NCBI RefSeq assembly: GCF_027942865.1
Contig: NC_134526.1
Coordinates: 9,890,284 to 9,954,283, forward strand
Source of the DNA: Odontesthes bonariensis
Lineage: Eukaryota > Chordata > Actinopteri > Atheriniformes > Atherinopsidae
Reading direction: 5' to 3'
DNA length: 64,000 bases
Shown piece after piece: positions 1 through 11,288 of this stretch. The notes under the pieces are model-generated. The model was not told where the DNA came from. It was given only the letters and a program-made list of their open reading frames with translations, and made no database searches. The position numbers and the translations under genes are program-made. Position 1 is the first letter of the stretch. Each line of letters starts with the position of its first letter.

Positions 1-1506
1 AGGGGCTAACCCAAGTTAAATGGATGTGGCACAGTCTCAGAGGCCAACACCTCCCAGCCACATACCACACTCTGTTGGCGGAAAATACAACCCACCTCCA
101 CCTCCACACCCACTTCCTCTGGAGCCTTCCCCCAGCTTTCTCCCTTTCATCCTCATTTCTTTCTTTCTGCATCTTCAACAGGAGCATGTGTTCAATCTGC
201 AAGCCCCTCTCTTTAAGTGTCATTTAATCTTGTCAGGTCATGTGGAGTTTAGATTTTATCTGCTAAGGCACTGAGATGTCTGGCTTTGATACTGCCGCCA
301 CTCCAGCACAATCAAGACTGATGGAAGTTTGATTTTTCTGTTTTTCAGAATAATCAAATAAGATCAGATCATAAGATCAGATAAGCAGAACTAGATGTAG
401 GATTTGGATAAAATTCATTGTGCAATTTGTCCATTGCCATAAATAAAACACCTTTTATCAGCAAAAATGCCAACAAACCAAACAGAAGTAAATTTTGTTT
501 TCGATTTTCGTTTGATCATTTTGTGTCACAGTAGCCCCATTCTTTGTATTTATTCAAAATAATTAACCTTCTTACATGGGAACTATCTTGATAGAAGTGT
601 ATGGAAAAATGCGGAATGTTAAAAAACACTCGGCAGCGGAGCCAGCGGGTACACACTTAACTTATGGAACTGCATCGCCTTTATTCGGTCAGGATGAATG
701 TGAAAAGACAAGCAGTGGTTTGAGATCGAGACTGTCTGCTTTGCAACATAATGGTGCAATCTCTGTGTGAAAAGGGCTTAAAACTCTTTCAGTGACGACC
801 AACAAAACCACATTGGATACTTTACCGGGTGTGCTCTTATCCTGTTGATGATGCAGGCCACGTGATACACAGACAGCCAAGGGAAAAATGTTACTTCATT
901 ACTAAAGTTGGAAGATTAAAGCAATGTAATAAAAAAAAAAAGGAAAAGAAAAGGCCACAAAGGGAAAATATACAGTTGTTGGCTTGAGAATGGTTGCTCA
1001 CACACATCCACCTGTTTAATGTATCGACATGAAACCCAGTTAGTGTAACTGCATGACAGAGGAGCTTTACTTTAAATGTTGCAGCCACAAGGAATTCTCA
1101 GTTTGTGAAGACATGCATGTTTGTTCCTGTGCTCAAGGCAATAAAAGAAAAAGAAAAAACTCCTTAGAAGTACCTTTGCTTAGCATTTAGAGAATTTGAG
1201 CAGCTCTTATCATACTTTCAGGTTATCTTACCAAGTTTGGTAATTTCTTTTTTTGTCGCTTTTCAAAATATTGCTTCAGATTATGTGAATGGAAATCCTT
1301 ATTTTTGATTGAGGACAGAAATAATTATTACCCCTCCAATAAAACTTGAGTATTTTACGGTATTAAAATGTCAATATAGACTTTTTACATGATGAACATA
1401 TTAATGACCAGATATTAGGTTTCAGTGTTTAATGACTGCTTGGAGTGGGAGTTGAATTCACTACATCTTTCAGGTGTGTTTGTAAAAACCAGCAGTAGAA
1501 ACAAAC
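1..1506. other. window start; presumed last intron or 3' region of p3h4
   Basis: No convincing exon found on either strand. The missing acidic C-terminal exon of p3h4 would be expected here or beyond the edge. A pyrimidine-rich tract at about 95-175 was tested as that exon in all frames and gives no acidic, alignable peptide. Confidence 0.4.
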
Positions 1507-3813
1507 CTCATCGTCCGTCTGTAGGTAGTTCTGTGCAAACGTCAGCATCTCTTTCTGCTTGGTTGTCTGGTTCAAGTACCTCAGGGCTTCCTGTAAAATA
1601 AAAGACATCAGCACTTATGTAAGCTTGAGCAGCAGGTGAATAGGTTTTTACGACACCAAAATGTGAGCGACTAAGCTACAGATTTGGGCTGCAGGGTTTT
1701 TGTTTACCGTTTTTTCCTCTGCCCGCTTTATAAGCCTTAAAGCAGTCACAGCAGGCTGCCAAGTTTTGTTGAGAAAGCAACAAAGTTGGCGTGCCACCAC
1801 AGCTCCGCACACAACTGGTTTACACAAGCTGGTGTCAAATATACACCATGTACAAAGGGGGAAACAAGTCTGTTTTTACACAACTATATGGGTTTCTAAT
1901 TACAACCCTGAGATTGTGTTAATGTTCGCGCCAGCACTGTTTTCTGCAACTATTTCCCTGCTTTTTCATCCACCTGATTCCAGAATAGCTGACGGCTCAG
2001 GATTGGAAGTAGTTTTACTTACAGGCCGAGGCTGAAAATCTTCTTCCTTGAGGCCCCATTGCTCCCGATAGAAACGATAGTAGGCCAAGTTTTGCTGCAT
2101 CACCTTGTCGTTGGGGTCAAACAGCATGTAACTGGCTGCACAGGGAGCTGCGTTCTTCACATCATTCACTGGAAAGTGTGACACGATAACACGTTTTAAG
2201 AGCATGACAGAGACTTAGATAAAAGCTTAAATTCAGAGTGTTCCTTTATGATGGATCTCACATTTATAATATGAAAACTGGAGGTAGTGATACATGGTGG
2301 CCACAAATTTCTCCACAAAGAAGCCTCCAACGTTCGGTGTCAGGCGCTCCTCACATTTCACTTTACATTTCAGCACATCAGTGAAGAGATCTGGGGGAGG
2401 TGTGACAGAGAAAACCTTATTTTGTGTCTCTCACCTACTGCAGCTGCTCCTCAACTGCTCTCTTCTTACCTGCCAGGGTTGGATAGAAGTCTTTGAACTC
2501 TAAGATCTCATACGAGCCCTCACAGACTCCTAAGCAGAGGCTATAAATGTCAAAGTACTGCGTGATGGCCTGCTCCATGTTTCTGGCACTGCTGCTGAAG
2601 TCTCCGCTGTTGTAGAGCGTCACACTCTTGAGGAAAACACTCTGAGAAGCAAAGACATACATTCTTATAGGAGGGTAGGATTCAAACAGCATGCTTTTTA
2701 TCGGCGCACAATGGAAATGTGGAGCTACCAACTTCATACGGCTGCTCCTCGAGGTCGATAAGATACTCCTCCACATCAAACAGCGTCTTGTAGTAGTTCA
2801 TGTTTTTAGTCAAAGGGGGATCGTTTGGGTTCTTCTTCAGGAAGGTGTGAGCTGCAGCCACAGACTTCTCCATGTTGTTAAGCTGGAGAACAATGCAAAG
2901 CATGATGACAGTCATCGTGAGATGGAGTTTCCAAAAATACTACATAACACACACTCTGTCACTAACTAAGAGATACCAATCCCTGATGCTGGAGCTACAT
3001 CTGAGTGCTTTGGGATGTGTGTGTCTCAGGAGTAGAATAGGGGGATTGTTTTCAGGGGAACACTGGAAGAGACGTGGCACATGCTCAGCTCGGTCTGCAG
3101 GAGGGCACAACAAAGTAGCAGGGAAACTACACTCTTCACCTCTCACACTAGAAGTGTTCTCTTGGTGAATCAAACCACGTCTACCAGCCTAGAGGAACCA
3201 GAAGTGGACGCCTTTGTTGCGTCTTTTGCGTCGTTACGCACAGTTTTTGGGACGCTTAACTCACAAACCATATGTTCCTACGCTTTAGCTCCTAAAACCA
3301 ATGACTTCGTAACTGTTTCATAATAAAATGCTCGCATCTGTCAACATAACAACAGCCTTTTGGTCTCACCTGGAAGTATGCATACTGAATGTACCGATAC
3401 GGTATTCTTTTCTCAAAAGTTTCCAATAAGTCCCTCCGCGGAAAGGAGATGTTAAACACTGGGAAATCCGCCTTGCACTTTTTAAGGCACGCAGCCCTCA
3501 GCAGGATGTGGCGCACGACGCGGAGGCTGCTGTCTGGGAACAGGGTGTCGTTGTCCCGGCTGACGGAGCTGCAGTTGCGGCTGCAGAAAGCCTCGCTGTC
3601 CCGCAGCAGCCGGTGGAGCCGCAGGCTCAGCTCTAAGTATTTAACGCTCTCTGCCCAGTTCTGCGCAGAGTACTGCTCCAGTGCGTAGTTGTACGCGGAC
3701 TCCAGCGGCATGATGTCCTTCCGAGGGAAACTTTTGAAGCTGTACTTCTCATACTGAGCCTCCACAAGAGCCAGGATGAGAAAGGCCAGACACAAGCTTC
3801 TCAGGAGCATCAT
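1507..3813 (-). CDS. p3h4: P3H4 (SC65/LEPREL4), leprecan-family collagen-modification scaffold, 3' end not found
   Basis: Non-enzymatic leprecan-family protein of the ER. In mammals P3H4 binds prolyl 3-hydroxylase 3 and lysyl hydroxylase 1 and supports collagen lysine hydroxylation and cross-linking (family knowledge). Coding exons on the minus strand are 3370-3813, 2733-2882, 2641-2470, 2390-2262, 2168-2023 and 1590-1507, giving 375 residues with consistent phases. The start ATG (3811-3813) opens a signal peptide ([19 protein letters not shown]), then QYEKYSF and [13 protein letters not shown], both typical of P3H4. Cysteine pairs and TPR-like helices follow, ending at LQTDDE. No 2-oxoglutarate dioxygenase domain is seen, as expected for P3H4. 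CRTAP is a close relative, but the sequence and the fkbp10 neighbour favour P3H4. The acidic C-terminal exon with the stop codon was not located; it may lie before base 1. Exon 2 uses an unusual donor, GAA|gttggt. Confidence 0.88.
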
Positions 3814-5860
3814 TACATCCGCCGGCTCCGACGGGAGTCTGTTCTTATTTGAATGGGTCAGGACTCTTCCCCTTTCTTTACCAGGGATTGCTCATGTCTG
3901 CCTGCACGTAGGCTCTGAAATCCCTTTAGAAACAGATGCTGAAAACAAGAACATCTGGTTCTGACTTTCAAAATACAAGCATTAACGTGCCATGGGAGAT
4001 GGATTTCTAAACATCCTGAACTTTTTTTGAGATTTCTTGAAGTTCTCTTCTCCATAAAACATTATTTTCAAACATAGGCTGTAAAATAATCAATTTGTTG
4101 TGCAAGGCAGGTATCATTTAAAGCGAGGTTCTAGAAAATGCTGCTCTTATGAATTATTGTGAAGGCAGGTCTCTCTGCTTCCGGTGCAAATTGTGATAAT
4201 TCTGGTTTACTAGACGCAGACGTCACACCTTGGACCTAAAGGAGGAAAGGGTCCAGTTTTCAGGTTCTTACAGGGTCATTAATATCACAGACGGACCTGA
4301 AAACAAACCCAAATGTAACAATAATGGAAAATGAAGTGCATGTATCAATAACACAATCAATGAAACTTGAATATTAAAGTGTAATGTGCCAAAAAATATT
4401 TGTAGAATACATCAACTCTGAATAGAAGAGTTTTTGGAAGCATAGTTTTTGTTCGGATTTTTTTTTTTTTTTTTTTTTTTAATGACAAGCTGAAACATGC
4501 TCTGGTGAACTTAACATTCCACCTGTTTAGCTGACACATCACAGGGCAAATCCAATATCTGAGTCGGCAGTATCTGCTGAAGCTCCACGCGAATCATGGT
4601 GGAGGGCTGCAGGCGAGTTATGCTGCTGGGATGGTTATTAGGACCCAGAGGATAAAAACTGAACTGAGGCTGACAGATTTACTCCCAAGCAATTCTGTTT
4701 AGAACTTTTGAAGATGTCTGGAAAAAAGATTCGCAATATAAGGACTAAAGCTGTTAATATATGGCACCAATAGATAACTCAGGGTTTTGGGGCTCCTGAG
4801 TGCAACCATGGGGTCAGGTATCTTGAGTCAGACTTTACACGTTTGCAGAATTCCATTAAAAAGTGGGTGGGGGCCTGGGGCCACTCCTCCTCCCGCAGCT
4901 CTCTGGAGCAAGCGACCCGAAAGATGCAATAAGTGAGCCAGAAAGAGCTGGAACAAAGCCGGATGTGAGGTCGGTTTTCCATCTGCACTAAAAGCATGAA
5001 GCAAAAACAGTCAGCGTTACATCTGCTTCCATGGCAATCACCGTGAAGAGCGCTGTCAAACCTTTGTTTGACTTCATCATCTGTAGGATATAGATATAAC
5101 CAGTAAGTGAAGCCTCTTAAATATGTTAAACACAGTGCAATTTGAGTTATTGCAAACATCCTCACTGAGCTGCTGGAAATATTCTTTATTTTAGTGTGCA
5201 ACAAGGTGTTGGAATCATTCCTCAGAGATTTTGGTCCATATTGACATGACAGCATCACGCAGTTGCTGCAGATTTGTCGGCTGCACATCTATTACACCAA
5301 TCTCCCATTCCACCACATCCCAAAGGTGCTTTATTGGATTGAGACCTGGTGACTGTAGAGGCCATTGGTGTACAGTGAACTCATTGTCGTGTTCAAGAAA
5401 CCAGTTTGAGACGTTATGAGCTTTGTGACTTGGTGCATTATCCTGCTGGAAGTAGCCATCAGAAGATGGGTGTGCTCATGATTAGCTGTTTGTGTTAACA
5501 AGCAATTGAACAGGTGAGTGTACATATACCTGGTGAACCTGGGTCACATGTTTTCACAGTTTATTTTAGCAATCTAACTTACTTTTATTGGTAGAAATGC
5601 CTTTAGCACATCTGTAGTGGAATGATGAACAAGCACAACTTTGACCTCCATCTTCAACACTGAAATAGCATTTGATTTTATTAAGGTAAATGGCTTTTGT
5701 TTTGGAATACATAACCGGAAGCTGTATGAGTTTTCCAGCACGCTTCACAGTACTTGTTGCAGTACCTTTTTCTCAGTTCTTTCCACTTCATGAACCACAT
5801 CACCCCTCTGGCTGGCTGCTACAGCCCCTCTCCCTGCTCTGCCGTTTTCCTGGTTTGCAA
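3814..5860. other. head-to-head intergenic region p3h4-fkbp10
   Basis: Holds the 5' regions of both genes, a poly-T run at about 4459-4481 and a Tc1 transposase fossil (own entry). No other gene is recognised. Confidence 0.6.
5160..5480 (-). mobile_element. Tc1/mariner transposase fragment
   Basis: On the minus strand the conceptual translation reads through the catalytic part of a Tc1-type transposase: FQQDNAPSHKA near 5440, then EHDNEFTVHQWPLQSPGLNP with KHLWDVVEWEIG near 5330, then NLQQLRDAVMSIWTKISEE near 5225. The usual SPDLNPIEHLW is changed to SPGLNPIKHLW, so a catalytic Asp is lost. Only the 3' half is left; no inverted ends were found. Old, inactive. Confidence 0.85.
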
Positions 5861-8800
5861 ATGGATCTGATCATTTCCTTGGAGCTTTTCCTTTCCCTTC
5901 ACGTGGTGTTTTGCAGCACCGGGCCAATGGTGGATGTTGTCGTGGATCGGTACGACATACCGAAAGTTTGTCCCCGAGAAGTGCAAATAGAAGACTTCAT
6001 CCGCTATCACTTTAACGGCACCTTCTATGAAGACGGGAAACAGTTTGACTCCAGGTAAAATGACCCGATGCGAAACCCTTACAGTTGCCCACTGAGTGAT
6101 TGTCGATGTTTGCGTGAACAAACAGACGTTTGTCACATCTACAGTGTTCAATGTTAGCCTCTTGCAGATGTAATGTGAACAATTCAGTCCTTATCTTGTC
6201 ATTCATTTAGGCTCACAAAGTTTATAATAACTGCAGACGTGTCAATATAACTGTGTAATTAGATGTACCTCAACCAAAGACTTTGGGTCACCTCGGTGTG
6301 GCCCAGTGTTTGTGCTGCAATTTGTTACCAAGTTGTAAATGTAGGTGGAGAAAAGGGGGGATTTTTTATGTTTGTTGCCATACAAATCATTGCAAATACA
6401 TATATGTATGTTTTTTTCCTCAGGTTGCAACTAATTTCACATTTCTGCCCATACTTTTCTGTCACCCACCTTCCTACTTCTGCAGCCATGACCGTGGCAA
6501 AGCCTTCATCAGCCAGGTGGGCCTGGGCAGACTCATCACAGGGATGGACCGGGGTCTGCAGGGTATGTGTGTCAACGAGCGCAGGAGAATCACAGTCCCG
6601 CCACACCTGGCATACGGCAGCATTGGAACAGGTACAGCAGAGCAAAACCTCCACACTGACAGTGCTTTGCTCGTGATGTCATGCATGCTGGTTTGTGTCA
6701 ATCTGTGCTGCAGGTGGAGTGATTCCTCCTGACGCTGTGCTGGTGTACGATGTCCATCTGCTGGACTTATGGAACACCAATGACAAGATTCAGATCCGCA
6801 CGCTCAACAAGCCCACAGGCTGCAGCCGTGTTACTGCGGCGTCAGATTTCGTCCGTTACCACTTCAATGGCACCCTGCTGACCGGTGAAACCTTTGACTC
6901 CAGGTGAAGCCGCACTGTCGCCCACCACTTCCTGGTGTACAGGCACCTCTTCTTTGTTTCTGTGCTTTACATGAACTTGAAACTGTGTCTACTCAGTTAC
7001 TCGAGGAATGGAACCTATGACACCTACCTAGGGCAAGGCGACCTCATTAAAGGCTTGGACGAGGGTCTCCTGGGCATGTGTGTTGGGGAGAGACGGGTCA
7101 TTATCGTCCCACCCTTCCTGGCATTTGGAGAGAACGGCCACGGTACGGGCTGATATTCAAGAAGGATGTGGCTTTAACCTTTTTTGCTCACCTGTGCATA
7201 GAATTAATAATGATATAGTTAGAACATTTCTCAGCTAGGATCACTAAAATTCTTAGTTTTTAGTATTATTTTGCATGTATTTGGTGTCAAACTTTTGTAG
7301 TAATGAAATTGGATCTCCATATATTATATTACAAATATGAAGGTATGAAGGCATTAGATCCAAGGGCCATTTTGTCTCATGTACTTTTACCACAAAGTTG
7401 GTAATTATAGTTTTCAGTCGAGTCCACCAGAGCTGAAGTGAAAAAATAGATTTTCTGATTCAAATTGATCTTCATTTGAATGATGTTAAAATCGATTTCT
7501 AAAACCGTGAGGTCGATCTTTTGATATGTACCCCTTCCTGTGGGTGTGCAACGCCTTTTATCCGCTTTTTCTCTTTTCATATCAAGGCAAACTTGTGTGT
7601 TACTGCAAGTTTCAAGGTTTCATGCTAAACTAAAATAAACAGTCTGTCACAAAAGGACACAAACTAACTTGGGTTTCTTCTTTGAAATATTGAGAGCAGC
7701 AAGTTGATCAGTTTCTACAGTGACACTCTTGCTTTCAATGGATCTTACTGAGAGTTTTGGGTCTCTTTGTGTTCAGTTGGCAGACTGTGATGTGTGCTCA
7801 GTTAGTTGGCTTTACTAGTTAGCTCTGCATTTTTTTTTAAGTATATGCATCTATGATTTGCATCGTTTTTATGTCTGGTGGAGGTGTGAGTGTTCCTCTG
7901 GGGACTTGTTGAGTGCTGTGTCATTGCTGCTGAGCTGGCTGCAGGATGGTTCGTGAATCTCTCCTAAATTATAGGGCTTGCTTTTAGTTAAACTTCAGTG
8001 TCTCATTTTCTGTTTCTACACTTGCTGAACACAAACGATGCGACTTGGAGTTGTTCAAGGGTCACTTTGAAAGAGCTGTGATTTGTAATCACAGTAAAGG
8101 AAGAGTAATCTGAGCTCACACTTCTGCTGAGTACGTAAAGCAGTTAAGTTACATTTTCAATCTGTATTAAGTATTTCATCACATTTCTTTTTTTTGCTTT
8201 CTTTCTTACAGGAGCAAAGATCCCCCCTCAAGCCACTCTTTTGTTCGAGGTGCTGATGATTGATGTTTTTAACCCAAAAGATGATCTTATTGTGGAGGTG
8301 AAGGAGGTACCTAAAGGCTGCACTCGCAGGACGGTGGCTGGAGATTACATCCGCTACCACTACAATGGTACCTTCCAGGATGGCAAAGCCTTCGACTCCA
8401 GGTGAACCTGAAGTTTTTCATTTTCAGACAGTGCATAAAGTTTCCTCAATTAACACTTCCTTCCTTTTCACGCAGCTACCAGCGAAACAGCACCTACAAC
8501 ACTTATATCGGCATGGGATATGTGATCCGAGGGATGGACAAAGCTCTGCTGGGGCTTTGCGTCGGAGAGAAAAGGAGGATCACAATTCCTCCTCAGATGG
8601 CGTATGGCGAGGAGGGAGTCGGTGAGTTAGACCCCATGCATTTAGGAGGATTTAAAATGCATTTGGATGGTGCAACAGACCACAAAGTCTTGCTTATTTG
8701 TCCCTCTGGCTGCAGGAGACTTCATCCCTGGCTCTGCTGTGCTGGTCTTTGACATTCACGTCATTGACTTCCACAATCCCAAAGATCCAGTTGAGATCAA

Positions 8801-9868
8801 AGTTACCCACAAGCCTCAGGAATGTAATATGACCAGCGAAGCTGACGATTTCATTCGGTATCGCTATAACTGCTCCTTGATGGACGGCACCCTTCTGTAC
8901 TCCTCGTGAGCGCCCTCTGCTGTTCATTCTGCTACACTGCATCTTCCACCTTCTTGCATGTAATCATTGCTGGCTCTTTGTCTGACAGATTTCACCGGGC
9001 CTGAAACTAGACATAACCATTTATGTATCCATGACAACAGCACATATACCTGCATGCCTTAAGGTTCTGGTTCAAGGAACAGTTCTATTAAGCAGGATTT
9101 TTTTTTTTAAATGTCTCTATTAAAAGTGATAACAGCTTACGTGTTGCATTGCAGTGACCAGTACGATTCACCTTCTATCACAACTCTGGGAGCCAGTAAT
9201 GTGATTCAGGGTCTGGAATTAGGTCTGAAAGGCATGTGTGTGGGTGAGAGGAGAGAAGTGGTCATTCCTCCCCACTGGGCGCATGGTGAAGATGGAGGTC
9301 AGTTCTGGGAAATTCTGAGATGCACCATTTTTTCTTTAGTTGTATCTTGTATTTTAATCATCCGGTCTCATCTGGATGGGTGCTTTCAGCTGGAGGAGTT
9401 CCCAAGAGTGCAGTGCTCCTCTTTGAACTGGAGTTGGTGGAGTTGCAGAAAGGTGTGCCTGAAGGCTACATGTTTGTGTGGCTTGGAGACACCCCTGATT
9501 ACCTTTTTCAAACTATGGATCTCAATGGGGACAAAGAGGTTCCTCTTGAGGAGGTAAGTAGAGGAAATATCTCTGGTCAAGCTAATCTTTCTTCCAAATT
9601 TAGCTTCTTGAAAAAAATAAAATAAAAATAGAATGTGGAAGTACGCAGTAAGATGTTCAGTCCAATGTTTTTTCTTCAGTTTTCAAACTTTATCAGGCTC
9701 CAAGTTACAGAGGGCAAAGGTCGTCTTCGGCCCGGGCTCGACGCTGACACCATTATTAAGGACATGTTTGATAACCAGGACCAGAACAAAGATGGGAAGA
9801 TTGTGGAAGATGAAATCAAAATTAAGGCGGATGAGAAGTCTGAACCAACGACACGAGACGAGTTATGA
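5861..9868 (+). CDS. fkbp10: FKBP10 (FKBP65), ER peptidyl-prolyl isomerase for collagen
   Basis: ER-lumen peptidyl-prolyl cis-trans isomerase and collagen chaperone; in humans its loss causes brittle-bone disease and lowers lysyl hydroxylase 2 activity. Exons: 5861-6054, 6486-6631, 6714-6903, 6997-7142, 8212-8401, 8476-8621, 8716-8905, 9155-9297, 9390-9553, 9680-9868; 565 residues against 582 in human. Layout: signal peptide ([17 protein letters not shown]), then four FKBP domains repeating every 112 residues (about 40-135, 152-245, 264-357, 376-468), then two EF-hand loops ([12 protein letters not shown] at 492-503; [12 protein letters not shown] at 537-548). The end RDEL is an ER-retrieval signal. 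The ATG at 5861 was chosen because it directly precedes the hydrophobic core; in-frame ATGs from 5690 on would give a longer, odd leader. A spliced upstream start using the gtgttttgcag before 5921 cannot be excluded. Confidence 0.95.
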
Positions 9869-10271
9869 AGTGGAAGCGCACGGTTCAATGTGTTAAAGAA
9901 TAGCCACACAAAGGCAGTGGTTAGGTTGTGGTTTTGGCAACTATTCTGACTATTGAGCCTTTGTTTGAGGCATTTGGTTTGCTGCTGAAGTAATGAAACT
10001 GTCAAAAACAGTCAATCTTCATTCATGGGTTAGAATATGGTAGACTGGAAAATGCTTTTACATATCAAAGAACAATGGCTTAAAAGGGGAAATCCAAAAA
10101 CCATTCAGGCTACAAGTTCTGAAATCATTAATCTATAAAAAAAAAATTTTTTTTTAAAAGTGAATTTCACCCCGACATAAAATGACTGAAAACTACTAGT
10201 TGTACAGTATGATTTGTGGGACAATACAATACATTTTCTCATTGAAAAAGATGTATTACTATGTGAAACTA

Positions 10272-10277
10272 AATAAA
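10272..10277 (+). other. fkbp10: candidate poly(A) signal of fkbp10
   Basis: AATAAA about 400 bases after the fkbp10 stop, in an A/T-rich 3' UTR. The opposing nt5c3b signal lies only about 200 bases further on. Confidence 0.6.
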
Positions 10278-10473
10278 CTTTTATAATAAAAAGACTTTTC
10301 CATTTATTCTGTACAACTGCCACCTTTTCGAAATAGTCTGTCAGACCTAAGTTTAAGGAAACAGGAAGTTCAGTAACACATGAAACCCCATTTTATATCA
10401 GACAAGTTGGAACATAAGAAGTGAAAATGTGAACAAAAAGAAAAATATAAAGGATGGATAAAACAAAGAAAGG

Positions 10474-10479
10474 TTTATT
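10474..10479 (-). other. nt5c3b: candidate poly(A) signal of nt5c3b
   Basis: AATAAA on the minus strand, about 810 bases after the nt5c3b stop. The stretch 9869-11288 thus holds the two convergent 3' UTRs and no further gene. Confidence 0.5.
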
Positions 10480-11288
10480 GAAAACTCTGTTCTGCAGAAA
10501 CTGACACTTGTGACTTTTTATTTCTCAAAGACCATTGAAATGACTAAAATAATCGTGTTTTCTTGGTAAAACCTTCGCACCTCTGAGGTAGCAGGTTAGT
10601 CCATACAAATGACACAACCTCTTCGTGAGCTGATCCCAAAAACATTTTCTTTTCTAACATAAAGAGTAGCTGTTATAAATCACCGGTAATTAGTAGTGCA
10701 GCAGTGTCACAGAAGAGAAATAATAGCTGCAAAAAGAAGGCTTCAGGTTAAAATACACGGGCGAGGAGCTTCATTACATGCAAGAGGCAGGAAATGACTT
10801 TCAAACTAAAATCACAAACCAAGTGCTGCCTTTTATCTTGTGCGTTTCACTTTCCCATCATTACATCCTATGAACACCAGAAATGTGTGGGAAAAAAAAA
10901 ATCAGATTAAGGAAAAAGGGGGAGGGGACACCCATGACCACATGCAAACTTTGCACACCGTGTTGGACGATGCATATTTGGCTTCAACAACATTCAGAAT
11001 GATCGAAAAGCACTTTGGCCAGTGGACAAAGATTATAGGGTAACGTGGAAGGGGAGCAGTGCTGAGAACTTGCCTGTGAATGTTCTGGCAAGGCATTTTG
11101 TGCGTGTGTGCGTGAAGGTTTTAGTAAAGATTTTTAAAAAAACAAACAAAACAGAAAAAAAAAAAAAAAATCAATTATGTTAAATTCCTATATGGTTGTT
11201 AATAAGAGTCCCACTTGCACTGTCTGAGCATGGACCTCTTCAAGCCGATGGTCCCGGAGTGTCCTATGGCCAGGGGTCAACTATCAGT

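Noticed and set aside
576-770. Plus-strand open frame of 64 codons
   Set aside because: No homology, no splice partners, no codon bias; lies where the p3h4 intron is expected.
1700-2035. Plus-strand open frame of 111 codons overlapping a p3h4 exon
   Set aside because: No ATG at its beginning and antisense to the exon at 2023-2168.
4206-4222. CRE-like GACGTCAC upstream of p3h4
   Set aside because: Only a partial palindrome about 400 bases from the start codon; such matches are frequent by chance.
10134-10156. A-run/T-run near-palindrome
   Set aside because: Homopolymer pair in a 3' UTR; could form by slippage and shows no element ends.
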